The position numbers and the translations under genes were made by a program. A stretch of 64,000 nt of DNA from CAZCEC01 sp964497615. GTDB taxonomy: Bacteria; Chloroflexota; Anaerolineae; Anaerolineales; UBA6663. The stretch spans positions 23,739 to 87,738 of the forward strand of contig CAZCEC010000021.1 of NCBI GenBank assembly GCA_964497615.1, written 5' to 3'. Position 1 is the stretch's first letter, and every line of letters starts with the position of its first letter. The notes beneath the pieces were generated by a model. The model made no database searches and was not told where the DNA came from. It worked only from the letters and a program-made list of their open reading frames with translations. Positions 26,277 through 34,972 of this stretch are shown one piece after another.

Positions 26277-27446
26277 TTAGGCCGGCGCCAGCGCCCGTAC
26301 CTTTTCAACCAAGGCCGGCAGCACCGCTACCAGCCGTTCGATGTCGCCGGCTGTGCTCGCCCGCCCCACCGTGATGCGCAGCGAGCCCAGCGCCCACTCG
26401 CGCGCCAGCCCCAACGCCAGCAGAACTTCCGATGGCTCCGGATCGCCCGTCTTGCACGCTGAGCCGGACGAGGCCGCGATGCCGGCCAGGTCGAGGCGCA
26501 TCAGCAGTTCGTTCCCATCCACACCTCGGAATGCAAACGACGCGTGATTGGGCAGCCGCACCTGCGCGTGTCCCGTCAGCACGCTGTCCGGGACCGCCCT
26601 CAGCACGCCCGCAATCGCCAGGTCGCGCAGCGCCTGGAAATGCGCGTTGTGCCGCTCACGCTCCATCATGGTCAGACGCAGCGCTTCCGCCATGCCCACG
26701 ATATAGGGCACGTTCTGCGTGCCCGCGCGCAGGCCGTGCTCGTGGCTGCCGCCGGTCTGCATGGGGAGCAGGGGACTGCCCGCCCGCACGAACAGCGCGC
26801 CAACGCCTTTGGGACCATAAAACTTGTGCGCCCCTAGAGCCAGGTAATCCACGCCTAGCCCCTGCACGTCCAGGTCGAGTTGGCTGCCGGCCTGCACCGC
26901 ATCCGTGTGAAGCCGCACCCCCCGCGCCCGGCACACTGCCGCAATCTCGCTGATGGGCTGGATCGTGCCGATCTCGTTGCTGGCATACATCACCGAGACC
27001 AGCGCCGTGTCCGGCCGCAAGGCGGCTTCCACCGCGTCTGGCGAGACGCGCCCAAATCCATCCACCGGCAGCACCGTCAGATCAAACCCAAAGTGGTCGC
27101 GCAGTTGGCGCATCGTCGCCAACACCGCGGCGTGTTCAATGGGCGTGGTGACCAGATGCTGTGCGCCGCGCGCCTCTCTTTCGGCCAGCGCCGCGCCGCG
27201 GAGGGCCAGGTTGTCGGCCTCCGACCCGCACCCGGTGAACACGATTTCGCCGGGTTGGCAATTCAGCGCCTCCGCGATGATGCGCCGCGACCGCTCCACA
27301 GCGCGCTCCGCTTGCTGGCCCCAGCGGTGAATGGACGACGGGTTTCCAAACTCGAGGTCGAAATAGGGCCTCATCGCCTCCATGACACGCACGTCAACCG
27401 GCGTGGTGGCGGCATGATCCAGGTAAATGGCGTTCTTGGTCTCCAC
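26277..27446 (-). CDS. Cysteine desulfurase (IscS/NifS family)
   Basis: This 389-residue fold-type I PLP enzyme has YLDHAATTPVD, the PLP lysine in LGAHKFYGPKGVGALF, and the catalytic persulfide Cys in SSGSACKTGDPEPSEVL, with RITVGR near the end. It supplies sulfur for MnmA and iron-sulfur clusters. The start is GTG 27446 with TACAAT (27454-27459, minus strand) 7 nt upstream and no Shine-Dalgarno sequence, so the transcript is probably leaderless. It heads the operon desulfurase - methyltransferase - mnmA - small membrane protein. No iscU, iscR or suf genes are nearby. Confidence 0.93.
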   Translation of the reverse strand: METKNAIYLDHAATTPVDVRVMEAMRPYFDLEFGNPSSIHRWGQQAERAVERSRRIIAEALNCQPGEIVFTGCGSEADNLALRGAALAEREARGAQHLVTTPIEHAAVLATMRQLRDHFGFDLTVLPVDGFGRVSPDAVEAALRPDTALVSVMYASNEIGTIQPISEIAAVCRARGVRLHTDAVQAGSQLDLDVQGLGVDYLALGAHKFYGPKGVGALFVRAGSPLLPMQTGGSHEHGLRAGTQNVPYIVGMAEALRLTMMERERHNAHFQALRDLAIAGVLRAVPDSVLTGHAQVRLPNHASFAFRGVDGNELLMRLDLAGIAASSGSACKTGDPEPSEVLLALGLAREWALGSLRITVGRASTAGDIERLVAVLPALVEKVRALAPA

Positions 27447-27453
27447 GCGGCGA

Positions 27454-27474
27454 ATTGTAGCATACGGCTATAAT
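27454..27474. promoter_or_regulatory. Back-to-back -10 boxes for two divergent leaderless genes
   Basis: TACAAT on the minus strand (27454-27459) lies 7 nt before GTG 27446, and TATAAT on the plus strand (27469-27474) lies 6 nt before GTG 27481. The start codons are only 34 nt apart and neither has a Shine-Dalgarno sequence. No good -35 element is visible for either. Confidence 0.7.
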
Positions 27475-27480
27475 CAAATT

Positions 27481-28941
27481 GTGCTTCCCCTCGACATTGC
27501 TCACGAAATCGAGGCCGCCAGCGTTGCCCTTAACCGCCTGCTATGGGACGAAGGCATTGGCTTGCCGGTGGACCCGGCAGCCTGGGATGCGCCCTCTGAC
27601 ACTCTGACGCGGCTCTTTGCCCACTTGATGGAAACCGGCGGCCCGCAGGCGCGGGCCTTCGCCGTGGATGGCTGGGCCGAGGCGCGGCGCATTCCGCTCG
27701 ACAACGCCGTCACGGAGGCGATGGACACGTATCTCGAGCTGCCGGATGTCGCCGCGCCGGATGGCCCGCTCACCTGGCGCAACTGGAAGCGCTTCGAGCG
27801 CGGCACCAACGAGTCCGCCGCCTTGCGCGCTGCATTCGATGGCCTGGTGGCGAAATCGGCGGAGGTGGCGCCGGCCATCGCGGCGCGCGCGGCCCAGTGG
27901 CGGGCGGACTATGCCGCGCACGGGCTTAGCCTGCCCCATTTGTGGGCCGGCCGGGAGGGCACGACCACCGGCGCGATCCGCCAACTGCTGCTGCGCGTGG
28001 GAGAGGCCAGCCGCCAACCCTTTGCCGAGGCGCTGGAGGACCTCAGCCAGGCGGTCTTTGGGCGCGCCGCGGGACCGGCCGAGCTGCGCGCCCTATACCT
28101 CAATCGCATGTACGAGCCTAACGCCGGGCTGTTCCAATCCGGCGATCTCGTGGGCGCGGTTCAACGTGAGTTTGCCCGCATCGGATTCGATCTAAGCCAT
28201 GTGCCAGTGGATGTCGCTGAGCGCCCGCGCAAATCGGCCGGCGCCTTCTGTCTGCCGATCCACATCCCCGACGATGTGCGGGTGAGCGTCCGCGTCAGCA
28301 CGCCCCACCATCTGGTGGACATGCTCTACCACGAGTTCGGCCACGCCGTGCACTTCTCCGGCATCCGCCCGGAGTTGCCGTACGTCAAGCGGAACTGGAT
28401 CCTGTCCGGCACCCACGAGACCTTTTCCACGCTATTCGAGCAGTTGCTGGCCGAGCCGCTCTATCTGCGGCAGGCCTTCGGATTCGACCCGGCGGCGGTG
28501 AGGCGTCTGGAGGCGTTTGCCCGCTTTAAGGCCCTGCTGGCTGCAACGTGGCTGGGCGGCGCGGCGCTTACCGGCATCGATGCCTGGCTGGAAGACCTGG
28601 AATGGCCCGCGATCGAACAGCGCTATGCGCACTATCTGAAGCTATTCACAGGCGTGGCGATGCCCCCCGGCTATGCCCGTCTGGAAGGGTTTACGCCTGG
28701 ACTTTCCGTCTATCCGGCAGGATATGTGCTGGCGCACGTGCGCGCGGCGAATTGGCAGCGGCATCTGCGCGGGCTGGGCGGCGAAGCCTGGTGGGACTCG
28801 CCCGCCGCCCAAGCCGATATCCGCGACTGGGTTGCCCAGGGCGGCGCCGCCCCGTTCCCGCCCGAGTGGGATGACCCGCAAGCCTTCCTGGAGTACATGG
28901 GCGCCGGTCTGGACGCAACCGCCAGTCCGGTTCCGGCGTAG
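27481..28941 (+). CDS. M3-like zinc metallopeptidase
   Basis: GTG 27481 gives 486 residues; the frame is open upstream to 27427, but that would run into the desulfurase gene. The zinc site HEFGH (in MLYHEFGHAVHFSG) and a downstream glutamate in SGTHETFSTLFEQLL fit the M3/thimet-type gluzincins, and the all-helical remainder agrees. No signal peptide, so probably a cytoplasmic oligopeptidase. TATAAT ends 6 nt before the GTG, predicting a leaderless mRNA. The zinc-ribbon gene follows 10 nt later. Family assignment to M3 rather than a related gluzincin group is moderately sure. Confidence 0.82.
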   Translation: MLPLDIAHEIEAASVALNRLLWDEGIGLPVDPAAWDAPSDTLTRLFAHLMETGGPQARAFAVDGWAEARRIPLDNAVTEAMDTYLELPDVAAPDGPLTWRNWKRFERGTNESAALRAAFDGLVAKSAEVAPAIAARAAQWRADYAAHGLSLPHLWAGREGTTTGAIRQLLLRVGEASRQPFAEALEDLSQAVFGRAAGPAELRALYLNRMYEPNAGLFQSGDLVGAVQREFARIGFDLSHVPVDVAERPRKSAGAFCLPIHIPDDVRVSVRVSTPHHLVDMLYHEFGHAVHFSGIRPELPYVKRNWILSGTHETFSTLFEQLLAEPLYLRQAFGFDPAAVRRLEAFARFKALLAATWLGGAALTGIDAWLEDLEWPAIEQRYAHYLKLFTGVAMPPGYARLEGFTPGLSVYPAGYVLAHVRAANWQRHLRGLGGEAWWDSPAAQADIRDWVAQGGAAPFPPEWDDPQAFLEYMGAGLDATASPVPA

Positions 28942-28951
28942 AGATAGGCAG

Positions 28952-30247
28952 ATGGCATCTCCTCCCGCCCTCAATTGGCAGCCGCCAGCCGGTTATGCGC
29001 CCGTCGAATCGCGCCTCGACGGCGTCACCGTCTTCGCGCCAGCGCCGCAGGTCCAGGCGCCGCCCGAGCAGCGCACGTTCAAGTGCCCCCGCTGCGGCGC
29101 CACCACGGCCTACGATCCGGGCGCGGACAGCGTGGTCTGCGCCAGTTGCGGTTTTGGCGCGCCGGTCCAGGCCGCGGTTGTCGGCCTCGCGGCGACGAGC
29201 GACGAATTCAAGGTCGAGACCCTCGAACGCGAAGCGCGCGGCTGGGGCGAGGAACGGCGCGAGCTGCACTGCGACGCCTGCGGGGCCGACATGTCTCTGG
29301 CGCCTACCGATCTTAACGCCACGTGCGCCTTCTGCGGCTCCAACCGCGTCGTGGCCCACGCCGCTGCCGGCGACGCCCTGCGCCCGCGTTACCTGGTGCC
29401 GTTCAAGATCGAGCCCGACCGCTGCCACGCCCTGGCCCGCGAGTGGCTGGGCCGCGGTTGGATGCACCCCTCCGGCCTGGCCGCCGCCGCCGGTTCCGCC
29501 CGTTTTACGGGCGTCTATCTCCCCTTCTGGACCTTCAGTGCCCGCGTCAACGCGCAGTGGCGCGCCCAGGTGGGCTACGAGCGCCAGGAGCGCGTGTACG
29601 ACCACAGCACCAAGGAATGGCGCACCGAGACCAGGATCGATTGGCGCTGGGAGAGCGGCCAGGCCACCGAGGTCATCCGCGACCGGATGGAGGCCGGCAC
29701 CACCAAGGTCAGCCCGGTGCTGCTGTGGCGCCTCAACAGTTTCGACCTGAGCGCCCTGGCCGCCTACAACCCCGGCTTCCTGGCCGGTTGGCAGGCCCAC
29801 GGCTACGATGTGCCCCTCGCCCAGGCGTGGGATACCGCCCGCATGTACATGCGTGAGCAGGCCAAGCAGGCCTGCCGTGGCCGCATCGCCTCGCCTCACG
29901 TCCGCGACCTCACCGTCTCCGCTGATTTCGACGACGAGTCGTGGCGCTACATCCTGCTGCCCGTCTACCTCGCGCCGTATCGCTTTGAGGGCAAGCCCTT
30001 CCAGCTCATGGTCAACGGCCAAACGGGTGAGGTCGTCGGCCAGAAGCCGGTGGAGTGGCTCAAGGTGTGGCTGGCGGTGGCCGCCCTGCTCGCCCCCGGC
30101 GCGCTCCTCGCCCTCATCGGCTTGCCCCTCACCGTGGCCGCCGGTTTTGGCCTGGTGCTGATGGGTCTCGGCGCTGCCCTCTTCCTCGCGGGGTTGATGA
30201 TCTCCGGCTGGATCGTGTGGCAAGCCATGCAGGCCGGTGCGGCATGA
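28952..30247 (+). CDS. Zinc-ribbon membrane protein, first of a pair
   Basis: ATG 28952 gives 431 residues. Two zinc ribbons are near the N-terminus (CPRCG...CASCG at about 42-65 and CDACG...CAFCG at about 108-130). A conserved domain follows (YLVPFKIEPDRCHALAREWL; GVYLPFWTFSARVNAQWRAQ; NGQTGEVVGQKPVEW) and two C-terminal membrane helices. Such proteins are often misannotated as primosomal protein N' because of the ribbons. Its stop overlaps the next start (ATGA), and the next protein has the same plan with a single ribbon. Function unknown; possibly a membrane complex of both proteins. Confidence 0.75.
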   Translation: MASPPALNWQPPAGYAPVESRLDGVTVFAPAPQVQAPPEQRTFKCPRCGATTAYDPGADSVVCASCGFGAPVQAAVVGLAATSDEFKVETLEREARGWGEERRELHCDACGADMSLAPTDLNATCAFCGSNRVVAHAAAGDALRPRYLVPFKIEPDRCHALAREWLGRGWMHPSGLAAAAGSARFTGVYLPFWTFSARVNAQWRAQVGYERQERVYDHSTKEWRTETRIDWRWESGQATEVIRDRMEAGTTKVSPVLLWRLNSFDLSALAAYNPGFLAGWQAHGYDVPLAQAWDTARMYMREQAKQACRGRIASPHVRDLTVSADFDDESWRYILLPVYLAPYRFEGKPFQLMVNGQTGEVVGQKPVEWLKVWLAVAALLAPGALLALIGLPLTVAAGFGLVLMGLGAALFLAGLMISGWIVWQAMQAGAA

Positions 30248-31323
30248 ACGAGCCAACCCTCGTCCCTGAAGGCGCCGCCGTTGTCTGGGGCGCGGATCTG
30301 CACGCCGCTGGCTGCCCCAAATGCGCCCGCGTCCACCTTGTGCCGGCCGCCCGCGCCTCCGGCCCCTGCCCGGCCTGCTTTGCGGCCAACCTCACCCCGC
30401 AGCCCGCCCGCCTCCGCGCCGAGCCGCCCGAGATGGTCGTGCCCTTCCAGGTGAACCCAGACGCCCTGACCCCGCGCCTCGAAGCCTGGGCCAAGACAAT
30501 CTGGCTGCGTCCTAGCGGCCTTTCGCCTGCCGCCCTGCGCTCTCGGCTCACGCCGGGCTACCTGCCCATGTGGCTGGTGGACGCCCAGGCCGAAGGCAGT
30601 TGGCAGGCCCAGGTGGGTTTCGATTACGAAGTCGCCAGCGCCAAGGAGCACTTTCAAGATGGCCGCTGGAACACCCAGCACGTCAAGGAGGTCCGCATCC
30701 GCTGGGAGCCGCGCGCCGGCCAGGTGCGGCGCCCCTACATCAACACCGCCGCGCCCGCCCTGGACGACCATGCGGCGCTGATGAACCGCCTCGGCGCTTT
30801 CCCTCAGGCGCAGGCCCGGCCATATGACCCCGCCGCGGCCTCAGGGGCCGTCGTCCGCTTGCCCAGCCTCGACCCCGCCGCCGCCTGGCCCTTTGCCCGC
30901 GCCCGCCTCGACGAACGCGTGACTGCTGATGTGCAGGCCGCCGTCGGCGCGCAGCACACCGACGACGTGACTCTGTCCGTCGCGTATTCCCAACCCCACT
31001 GGACCCAGCTTCTCCTCCCGATCTACACCAGCGCCTATCAGGACGACGACGGCGCGTGGCAGCCCGTTCTCGTCAATGGCGCCACCGGCCAGGTGAGCGG
31101 AGCGAGACGCGCCTCTCAGCGCCTCGGCTGGCGCTACACCGGCCTCATCGCCCTCGGCGCTCTGGCGCTGTTCGTGCTCTCCCTGATCTTGTCCGGTGTG
31201 GGGCTTCTGTTCCCGCCCCTCATCGCTCTCGGCGGTCTGGTGCTCATCGTCAGCCTTCTCGCTGCCCTGCTCGCTCCGATCCCCGCGGTATGGGCCTGGC
31301 AATTCAACCGCGGCCAGAATTGA
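30244..31323 (+). CDS. Zinc-ribbon membrane protein, second of a pair
   Basis: ATG 30244 (overlapping the previous stop) gives 359 residues with one degenerate zinc ribbon near the N-terminus (CPKCARVHLV...CPACF), the same central domain as its neighbour (MVVPFQVNPDALTPRLEAWA; YLPMWLVDAQAEGSWQAQVG; PIYTSAYQDDDGAWQPVLVN then GATGQVSG) and two C-terminal membrane helices. The pair arose by duplication and is translationally coupled. I cannot assign a function. A SulP promoter overlaps the stop codon. Confidence 0.75.
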   Translation: MNEPTLVPEGAAVVWGADLHAAGCPKCARVHLVPAARASGPCPACFAANLTPQPARLRAEPPEMVVPFQVNPDALTPRLEAWAKTIWLRPSGLSPAALRSRLTPGYLPMWLVDAQAEGSWQAQVGFDYEVASAKEHFQDGRWNTQHVKEVRIRWEPRAGQVRRPYINTAAPALDDHAALMNRLGAFPQAQARPYDPAAASGAVVRLPSLDPAAAWPFARARLDERVTADVQAAVGAQHTDDVTLSVAYSQPHWTQLLLPIYTSAYQDDDGAWQPVLVNGATGQVSGARRASQRLGWRYTGLIALGALALFVLSLILSGVGLLFPPLIALGGLVLIVSLLAALLAPIPAVWAWQFNRGQN

Positions 31324-31347
31324 CGAATTGGCCACTCGCGCTATAAT
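31320..31347 (+). promoter_or_regulatory. Promoter of the SulP gene
   Basis: TTGACG (31320-31325) and TATAAT (31342-31347) are spaced by 16 nt. The -35 element overlaps the stop codon of the preceding gene. Predicted start is near 31354, giving a leader of about 80 nt with an intrinsic terminator before the SulP start. Confidence 0.75.
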
Positions 31348-31381
31348 CGCTGGCATCAATCTCATCCCAACCTAGCTCACG

Positions 31382-31416
31382 AAGCCCGCCCCTGACCGAC
31401 GGACGCGGGCTTTTTT
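31382..31416 (+). terminator. Intrinsic terminator in the SulP leader (attenuator)
   Basis: AAGCCCGC (31382-31389) pairs with GCGGGCTT (31405-31412), followed by a T tract to 31416. It lies between the promoter at 31320-31347 and the start codon at 31433, so it probably attenuates SulP expression instead of ending the upstream gene. Flanking CACGAA/TTCGTG may extend the stem. Confidence 0.7.
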
Positions 31417-31432
31417 CGTGTCCCGGAGGCTT

Positions 31433-33130
31433 ATGCCACGCCGCAGTTTGCCGCGTCTGCTCAAAGACGAATTCACGGGTTACTCGCTGCCCATCTTCCG
31501 CCAGGACTTGCTGGCGGGCCTGACCGTCGCCGCCGTGGCCCTGCCCCTTGCGCTGGCCTTTGGCGTCGCCTCGGGCGCCACAGCCTCGGCCGGCCTCGTC
31601 ACCGCCATCCTGGCCGGATTCATCATCGGTGGCCTCTCCGGCGCGCCGTATCAAATCTCCGGTCCCACCGGCGCGATGAGCGCGGTCCTCATCGTGCTGG
31701 CCCAACGTTACGGCCTGACTGGCATCTGGGTCGCGGGCGCTTTGGCCGGCGGCTTGCTGCTCATCATCGGCCTACTGCGGCTGGGGCGCTTTATCGCCTT
31801 TATCCCAGCGCCCGTCATCAGCGGCTTTACCACCGGCATCGCCCTCATCATCTTCATCGGGCAGATTGACAACTTCCTGGGCGTCCAAACCGAAGCTGCC
31901 GAGTCTGCCCTCCTCAAGCTGATTGGCTACTTTCGCGGCGGCTTCACGCTCAGTTGGCCCGCCGTTGTCCTCGGCCTCGTCGTGGTCGGCGCCATGATCC
32001 TCTGGCCCCGCCGCTGGGCCGCGCGTTTTCCGGCTTCGCTTCTCGGCATCATGCTCGCCACCCTGCTTAGCGTCGTCCTCGGCTGGCAGGTGGATGTGAT
32101 TGGCGACATCCCGCAGACCCTCCTCCTGAGCGACCGGCTCTCCCTGGCTGCCGTCCCCTGGGGCAGCCTCACCGAGTTCATCGCGCCCACCCTCACCATT
32201 ACGGCCCTGGGCGCGGTGGAGAGCCTGCTGTGTGGCGCGGTCGCCAGCAACATGACCGGCGTCCGCTTGCAGGCCAACCAGGAACTGATCGCACAGGGTG
32301 TCGGCAACCTGCTCATCCCCTTCTTTGGCGGCGTGCCCGCCACGGCCGCCATCGCCCGCTCCAGTGTCGGCATCAAATCCGGCGGGCGCACGCGCATGGT
32401 CAGCCTCATTCACGCCCTGGCGCTGCTGGCTTCAATGTTTGTCCTGGCGCCGCTCATGTCCCGCATCCCGCTCTCCGCGCTGGCGGGGGTCCTCATGGTC
32501 ACGGCCTGGCGCATGAACGAGTGGGAGGCCATCGGCTTTATCTTTGGCCGCCGCTTCAAAACGGCTATCATTACCTTCCTCATCACCATGTTGGCCACCA
32601 TCACCCTTGACCTTACCCAGGCGATCCTCATCGGTGCCTTTATCTCCGGCGGCGTGTTCCTCAACCAGATCGCCAGCCTCCAGATCGACGTCACCAGCGT
32701 GGACCCGGACAAGCTCCGCCAGCGCGGCATCGAGACCCGCGGCCACTGCCGCCACGTGCGCGTTGCCTACCTCACAGGGCCGCTGTTCTTTGCCGCTACC
32801 GGCACCTTCAACGAAGCCGTGGGCAAGCTGGGTCCCACCAACGTCCTCATCCTCTCCATGCGCGGCGTGTCCTTGCTGGATACGTCCGGCTTGCAGGTCG
32901 TGATGGCCCTGCACGAGCGCCTCCATGCGGCTGAGGGGCGACTGATGATCTCGGGCGTACACGACAACGTCCGCCGCATGATGGAGCGCGGCGGCCTGGT
33001 GGAGGCCGTTGGCCCCGACAACTTCTTCTGGAGCGCGGATCAGGCCATCGTCGCGGCCGAGCGCCTCTCTTGCCCCCACTGCGGGCCCGAACAGTCCAAT
33101 GTGCCCGCTCTGGCCCAGACCCCCGCATGA
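31433..33130 (+). CDS. SulP-family anion transporter with a STAS domain
   Basis: ATG 31433, 4 nt after a GGAGG, gives 565 residues. The 14-helix SulP core includes GLTVAAVALPLALAFGVASG, YQISGPTGAMSAVLIVLAQ, SVVLGWQVDVIGDIPQ and the FFGGVPATAAIARSSVGI signature. A cytoplasmic STAS domain starts at about residue 445 (RVAYLTGPLFFAATGTFNEA; LSMRGVSLLDTSGLQVVMAL) and the tail has a CPHCG motif. SulP proteins move sulfate, bicarbonate or other anions. The large PEP carboxylase gene elsewhere in the window makes bicarbonate attractive, but that is only a guess. It overlaps the EamA gene by 4 nt. Confidence 0.9.
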   Translation: MPRRSLPRLLKDEFTGYSLPIFRQDLLAGLTVAAVALPLALAFGVASGATASAGLVTAILAGFIIGGLSGAPYQISGPTGAMSAVLIVLAQRYGLTGIWVAGALAGGLLLIIGLLRLGRFIAFIPAPVISGFTTGIALIIFIGQIDNFLGVQTEAAESALLKLIGYFRGGFTLSWPAVVLGLVVVGAMILWPRRWAARFPASLLGIMLATLLSVVLGWQVDVIGDIPQTLLLSDRLSLAAVPWGSLTEFIAPTLTITALGAVESLLCGAVASNMTGVRLQANQELIAQGVGNLLIPFFGGVPATAAIARSSVGIKSGGRTRMVSLIHALALLASMFVLAPLMSRIPLSALAGVLMVTAWRMNEWEAIGFIFGRRFKTAIITFLITMLATITLDLTQAILIGAFISGGVFLNQIASLQIDVTSVDPDKLRQRGIETRGHCRHVRVAYLTGPLFFAATGTFNEAVGKLGPTNVLILSMRGVSLLDTSGLQVVMALHERLHAAEGRLMISGVHDNVRRMMERGGLVEAVGPDNFFWSADQAIVAAERLSCPHCGPEQSNVPALAQTPA

Positions 33131-34062
33131 CATTGCCCCTGGGCGAGATGGCGGCCCTGGGGGCAGCCACGTGTTGGGCCTTCACCAGCCTGCTGTTCAC
33201 CTTCGGCGGGCGGCGGGTCGGGTCGCAAGTGGTCAATCTCGCGCGTCTGTTGGTCGCGGCGGTGGTGCTCATCACCCTGCACCGCCTCACCCTCGGGGCC
33301 TGGCTTCCGTTTGAGGCCGCACCCGACCGGTGGGGCTGGCTGGCGCTCTCCGGCCTGATTGGGCTGGTGCTGGGCGATGCGGCGTTATTTCAGGCCCTCA
33401 TCGTCCTGGGCCCGCGCCTGGGCGCGCTGATGATGGCCCTGGCCCCCATCATTGCGACCGTGGCGGCGTGGCTGTTCCTGAGCGAACGGCTGGCCTGGGT
33501 GGACCTGCTGGCGATTGTGCTGGCGGTGGGCGGCGTGGCCTGGGTGGTGGCCGAGCGCCGTCCGCATGTGCCGGCCGCCCTGCCCGCCGTCGGGGCCGTT
33601 CCCGCGCCGGCAGGGAACCGCAACTTCGCCTGGGGCGTCTTGCTGGGGGTGGGGGCGGCGACCGGACAGGCGTTGGGGCTCATCACCTCGCGCCTGGGCA
33701 TGTACGCTGATTTCCCGGTCATTTCCGCGACCGTGATCCGCATGTTGGCCGCGACCCTGATCCTGTGGGTGACAGCGACCGCCACGGGCCGCGCCGCGCA
33801 CCCTTTCCGCGCCCTGGCCCTTGACCGGCGCGCCGCCGCGGCCATCGGTTTGGCCAGCCTCATCGGGCCGGTGCTGGGCGTCTATTTGTCGCTGGTGGCC
33901 ATCCAGCACGCGCCAGTGGGCATCGCCTCTACACTCATGGCGCTCACCCCGGTGGTGGTGCTGCCCCTGGTACGCGTACTCCACCGCGAGCGCATCAGCC
34001 CACGCGCGGTTTTGGGCACCATCGTCGCGCTGTCCGGCGTGGCTATGATCTTTCTCGTCTAG
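33127..34062 (+). CDS. EamA/DMT-family transporter
   Basis: ATG 33127 overlaps the SulP stop (ATGA) and gives 311 residues with ten predicted helices in two EamA repeats (ALGAATCWAFTSLLFTFGG at the start; GVLLGVGAATGQALGLITSR at the second repeat). LIVLGPRLGALMMALAPIIA and ALTPVVVLPLVRVL are the conserved fourth and ninth helices. The family exports or imports metabolites such as amino acids or nucleotide precursors; the substrate is not evident. Coupling to SulP implies coexpression only. Confidence 0.88.
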   Translation: MTLPLGEMAALGAATCWAFTSLLFTFGGRRVGSQVVNLARLLVAAVVLITLHRLTLGAWLPFEAAPDRWGWLALSGLIGLVLGDAALFQALIVLGPRLGALMMALAPIIATVAAWLFLSERLAWVDLLAIVLAVGGVAWVVAERRPHVPAALPAVGAVPAPAGNRNFAWGVLLGVGAATGQALGLITSRLGMYADFPVISATVIRMLAATLILWVTATATGRAAHPFRALALDRRAAAAIGLASLIGPVLGVYLSLVAIQHAPVGIASTLMALTPVVVLPLVRVLHRERISPRAVLGTIVALSGVAMIFLV

Positions 34063-34117
34063 GCCCGGTTTGGGCTATACTGGGGGGCAGGGGCGCTAGA
34101 TTGCCGGAGGTGGATTC

Positions 34118-34969
34118 ATGCGCAAAGTTGCCGCACTCCTCGCTATTGCCGTAACCCTGGTCCTGGCCACACTGAGTTCCACACCGAGCCAGCCATCCTT
34201 TGCCGGGGTGGATACCGAGACCCCGACAGCCACCGCCACCAGCACGCCCACGGCCACGAAAACCCAGGGCCCTATCCACTTCCCCATCATCTTCAGGCAG
34301 CCGACCTTCACGCCCACACCGACATCCACCTCCACGGCCACGCCCACGGCCACCGCCACCGCGCGGCCGTGCGGCACTGGCTTTGCCGGCCACCTGGAAC
34401 TGACCTTCCCTAAGCCATCCTACGCCACCTACATCGAGAACGTTGTTTTCAGCCAATACCTCTACAACCCGACGGCCACGACCATCTGCTTCGGCATCCT
34501 GGGTATGAGCGTCAGCGGTCCGCAAAGCCTGCCCTTCAAGACGAGTTGGGACGGCGCTGGCGCTCCGGGCGGGCTGCTTGAGATTTGGGCCGGCTGCCAC
34601 GGCCCGGCGGGCATGCCCTGCGCGCCCAGCTCTGCCGCTGGCCGCCACGAGGACAAGTTGGGTGATGGGGCCGAGGAGCATACCCCGTGGGAGATCACCA
34701 CACCCGGCGTATACAACTCCACCTTGTTTGTCTGCTACTCACCGTACTCGGCCTGCCTGGCGCCCGGCGGCAACTGGGCGGCTGTGTCGGGCGCTGTGCC
34801 CTTCACGATGGTGCATTGGACCCAGTCTGCGCCGCAGAGCGACAGCCAGGTGGAGGCCACGCCCGAGCCGTTCGGCGGCAAGGTTTGCTACTTGATCACC
34901 GACGATCCGCGGGGCATCTACCTCAAGTGCAACGGCAAGCAGACCAAGTCGTTCCAGCACTCGCGTTGA
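34118..34969 (+). CDS. Secreted protein with Thr/Pro linkers, hypothetical
   Basis: This 283-residue protein starts at ATG 34118 after GGAGGTGG, with a -10-like TATACT at 34076-34081. A signal peptide (about 1-29) is followed by two low-complexity Thr/Pro/Ala segments (TPTATATSTPTATKT; TPTPTSTSTATPTATATA) common in secreted Chloroflexota proteins. The remaining 190 residues form a Cys-containing, beta-rich domain (CGTGFAGHLELTFPKP; YLITDDPRGIYLKC) that I do not recognise. At least eight cysteines suggest disulfides. It is the last plus-strand gene before the minus-strand serA. Confidence 0.7.
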   Translation: MRKVAALLAIAVTLVLATLSSTPSQPSFAGVDTETPTATATSTPTATKTQGPIHFPIIFRQPTFTPTPTSTSTATPTATATARPCGTGFAGHLELTFPKPSYATYIENVVFSQYLYNPTATTICFGILGMSVSGPQSLPFKTSWDGAGAPGGLLEIWAGCHGPAGMPCAPSSAAGRHEDKLGDGAEEHTPWEITTPGVYNSTLFVCYSPYSACLAPGGNWAAVSGAVPFTMVHWTQSAPQSDSQVEATPEPFGGKVCYLITDDPRGIYLKCNGKQTKSFQHSR

Positions 34970-34972
34970 TGC

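Noticed and set aside
28691..30256. Long minus-strand open frame opposite the zinc-ribbon gene
   Set aside because: It has low-complexity Gly/Ala/Arg composition and no motifs; the plus strand carries clear ribbons and membrane helices.
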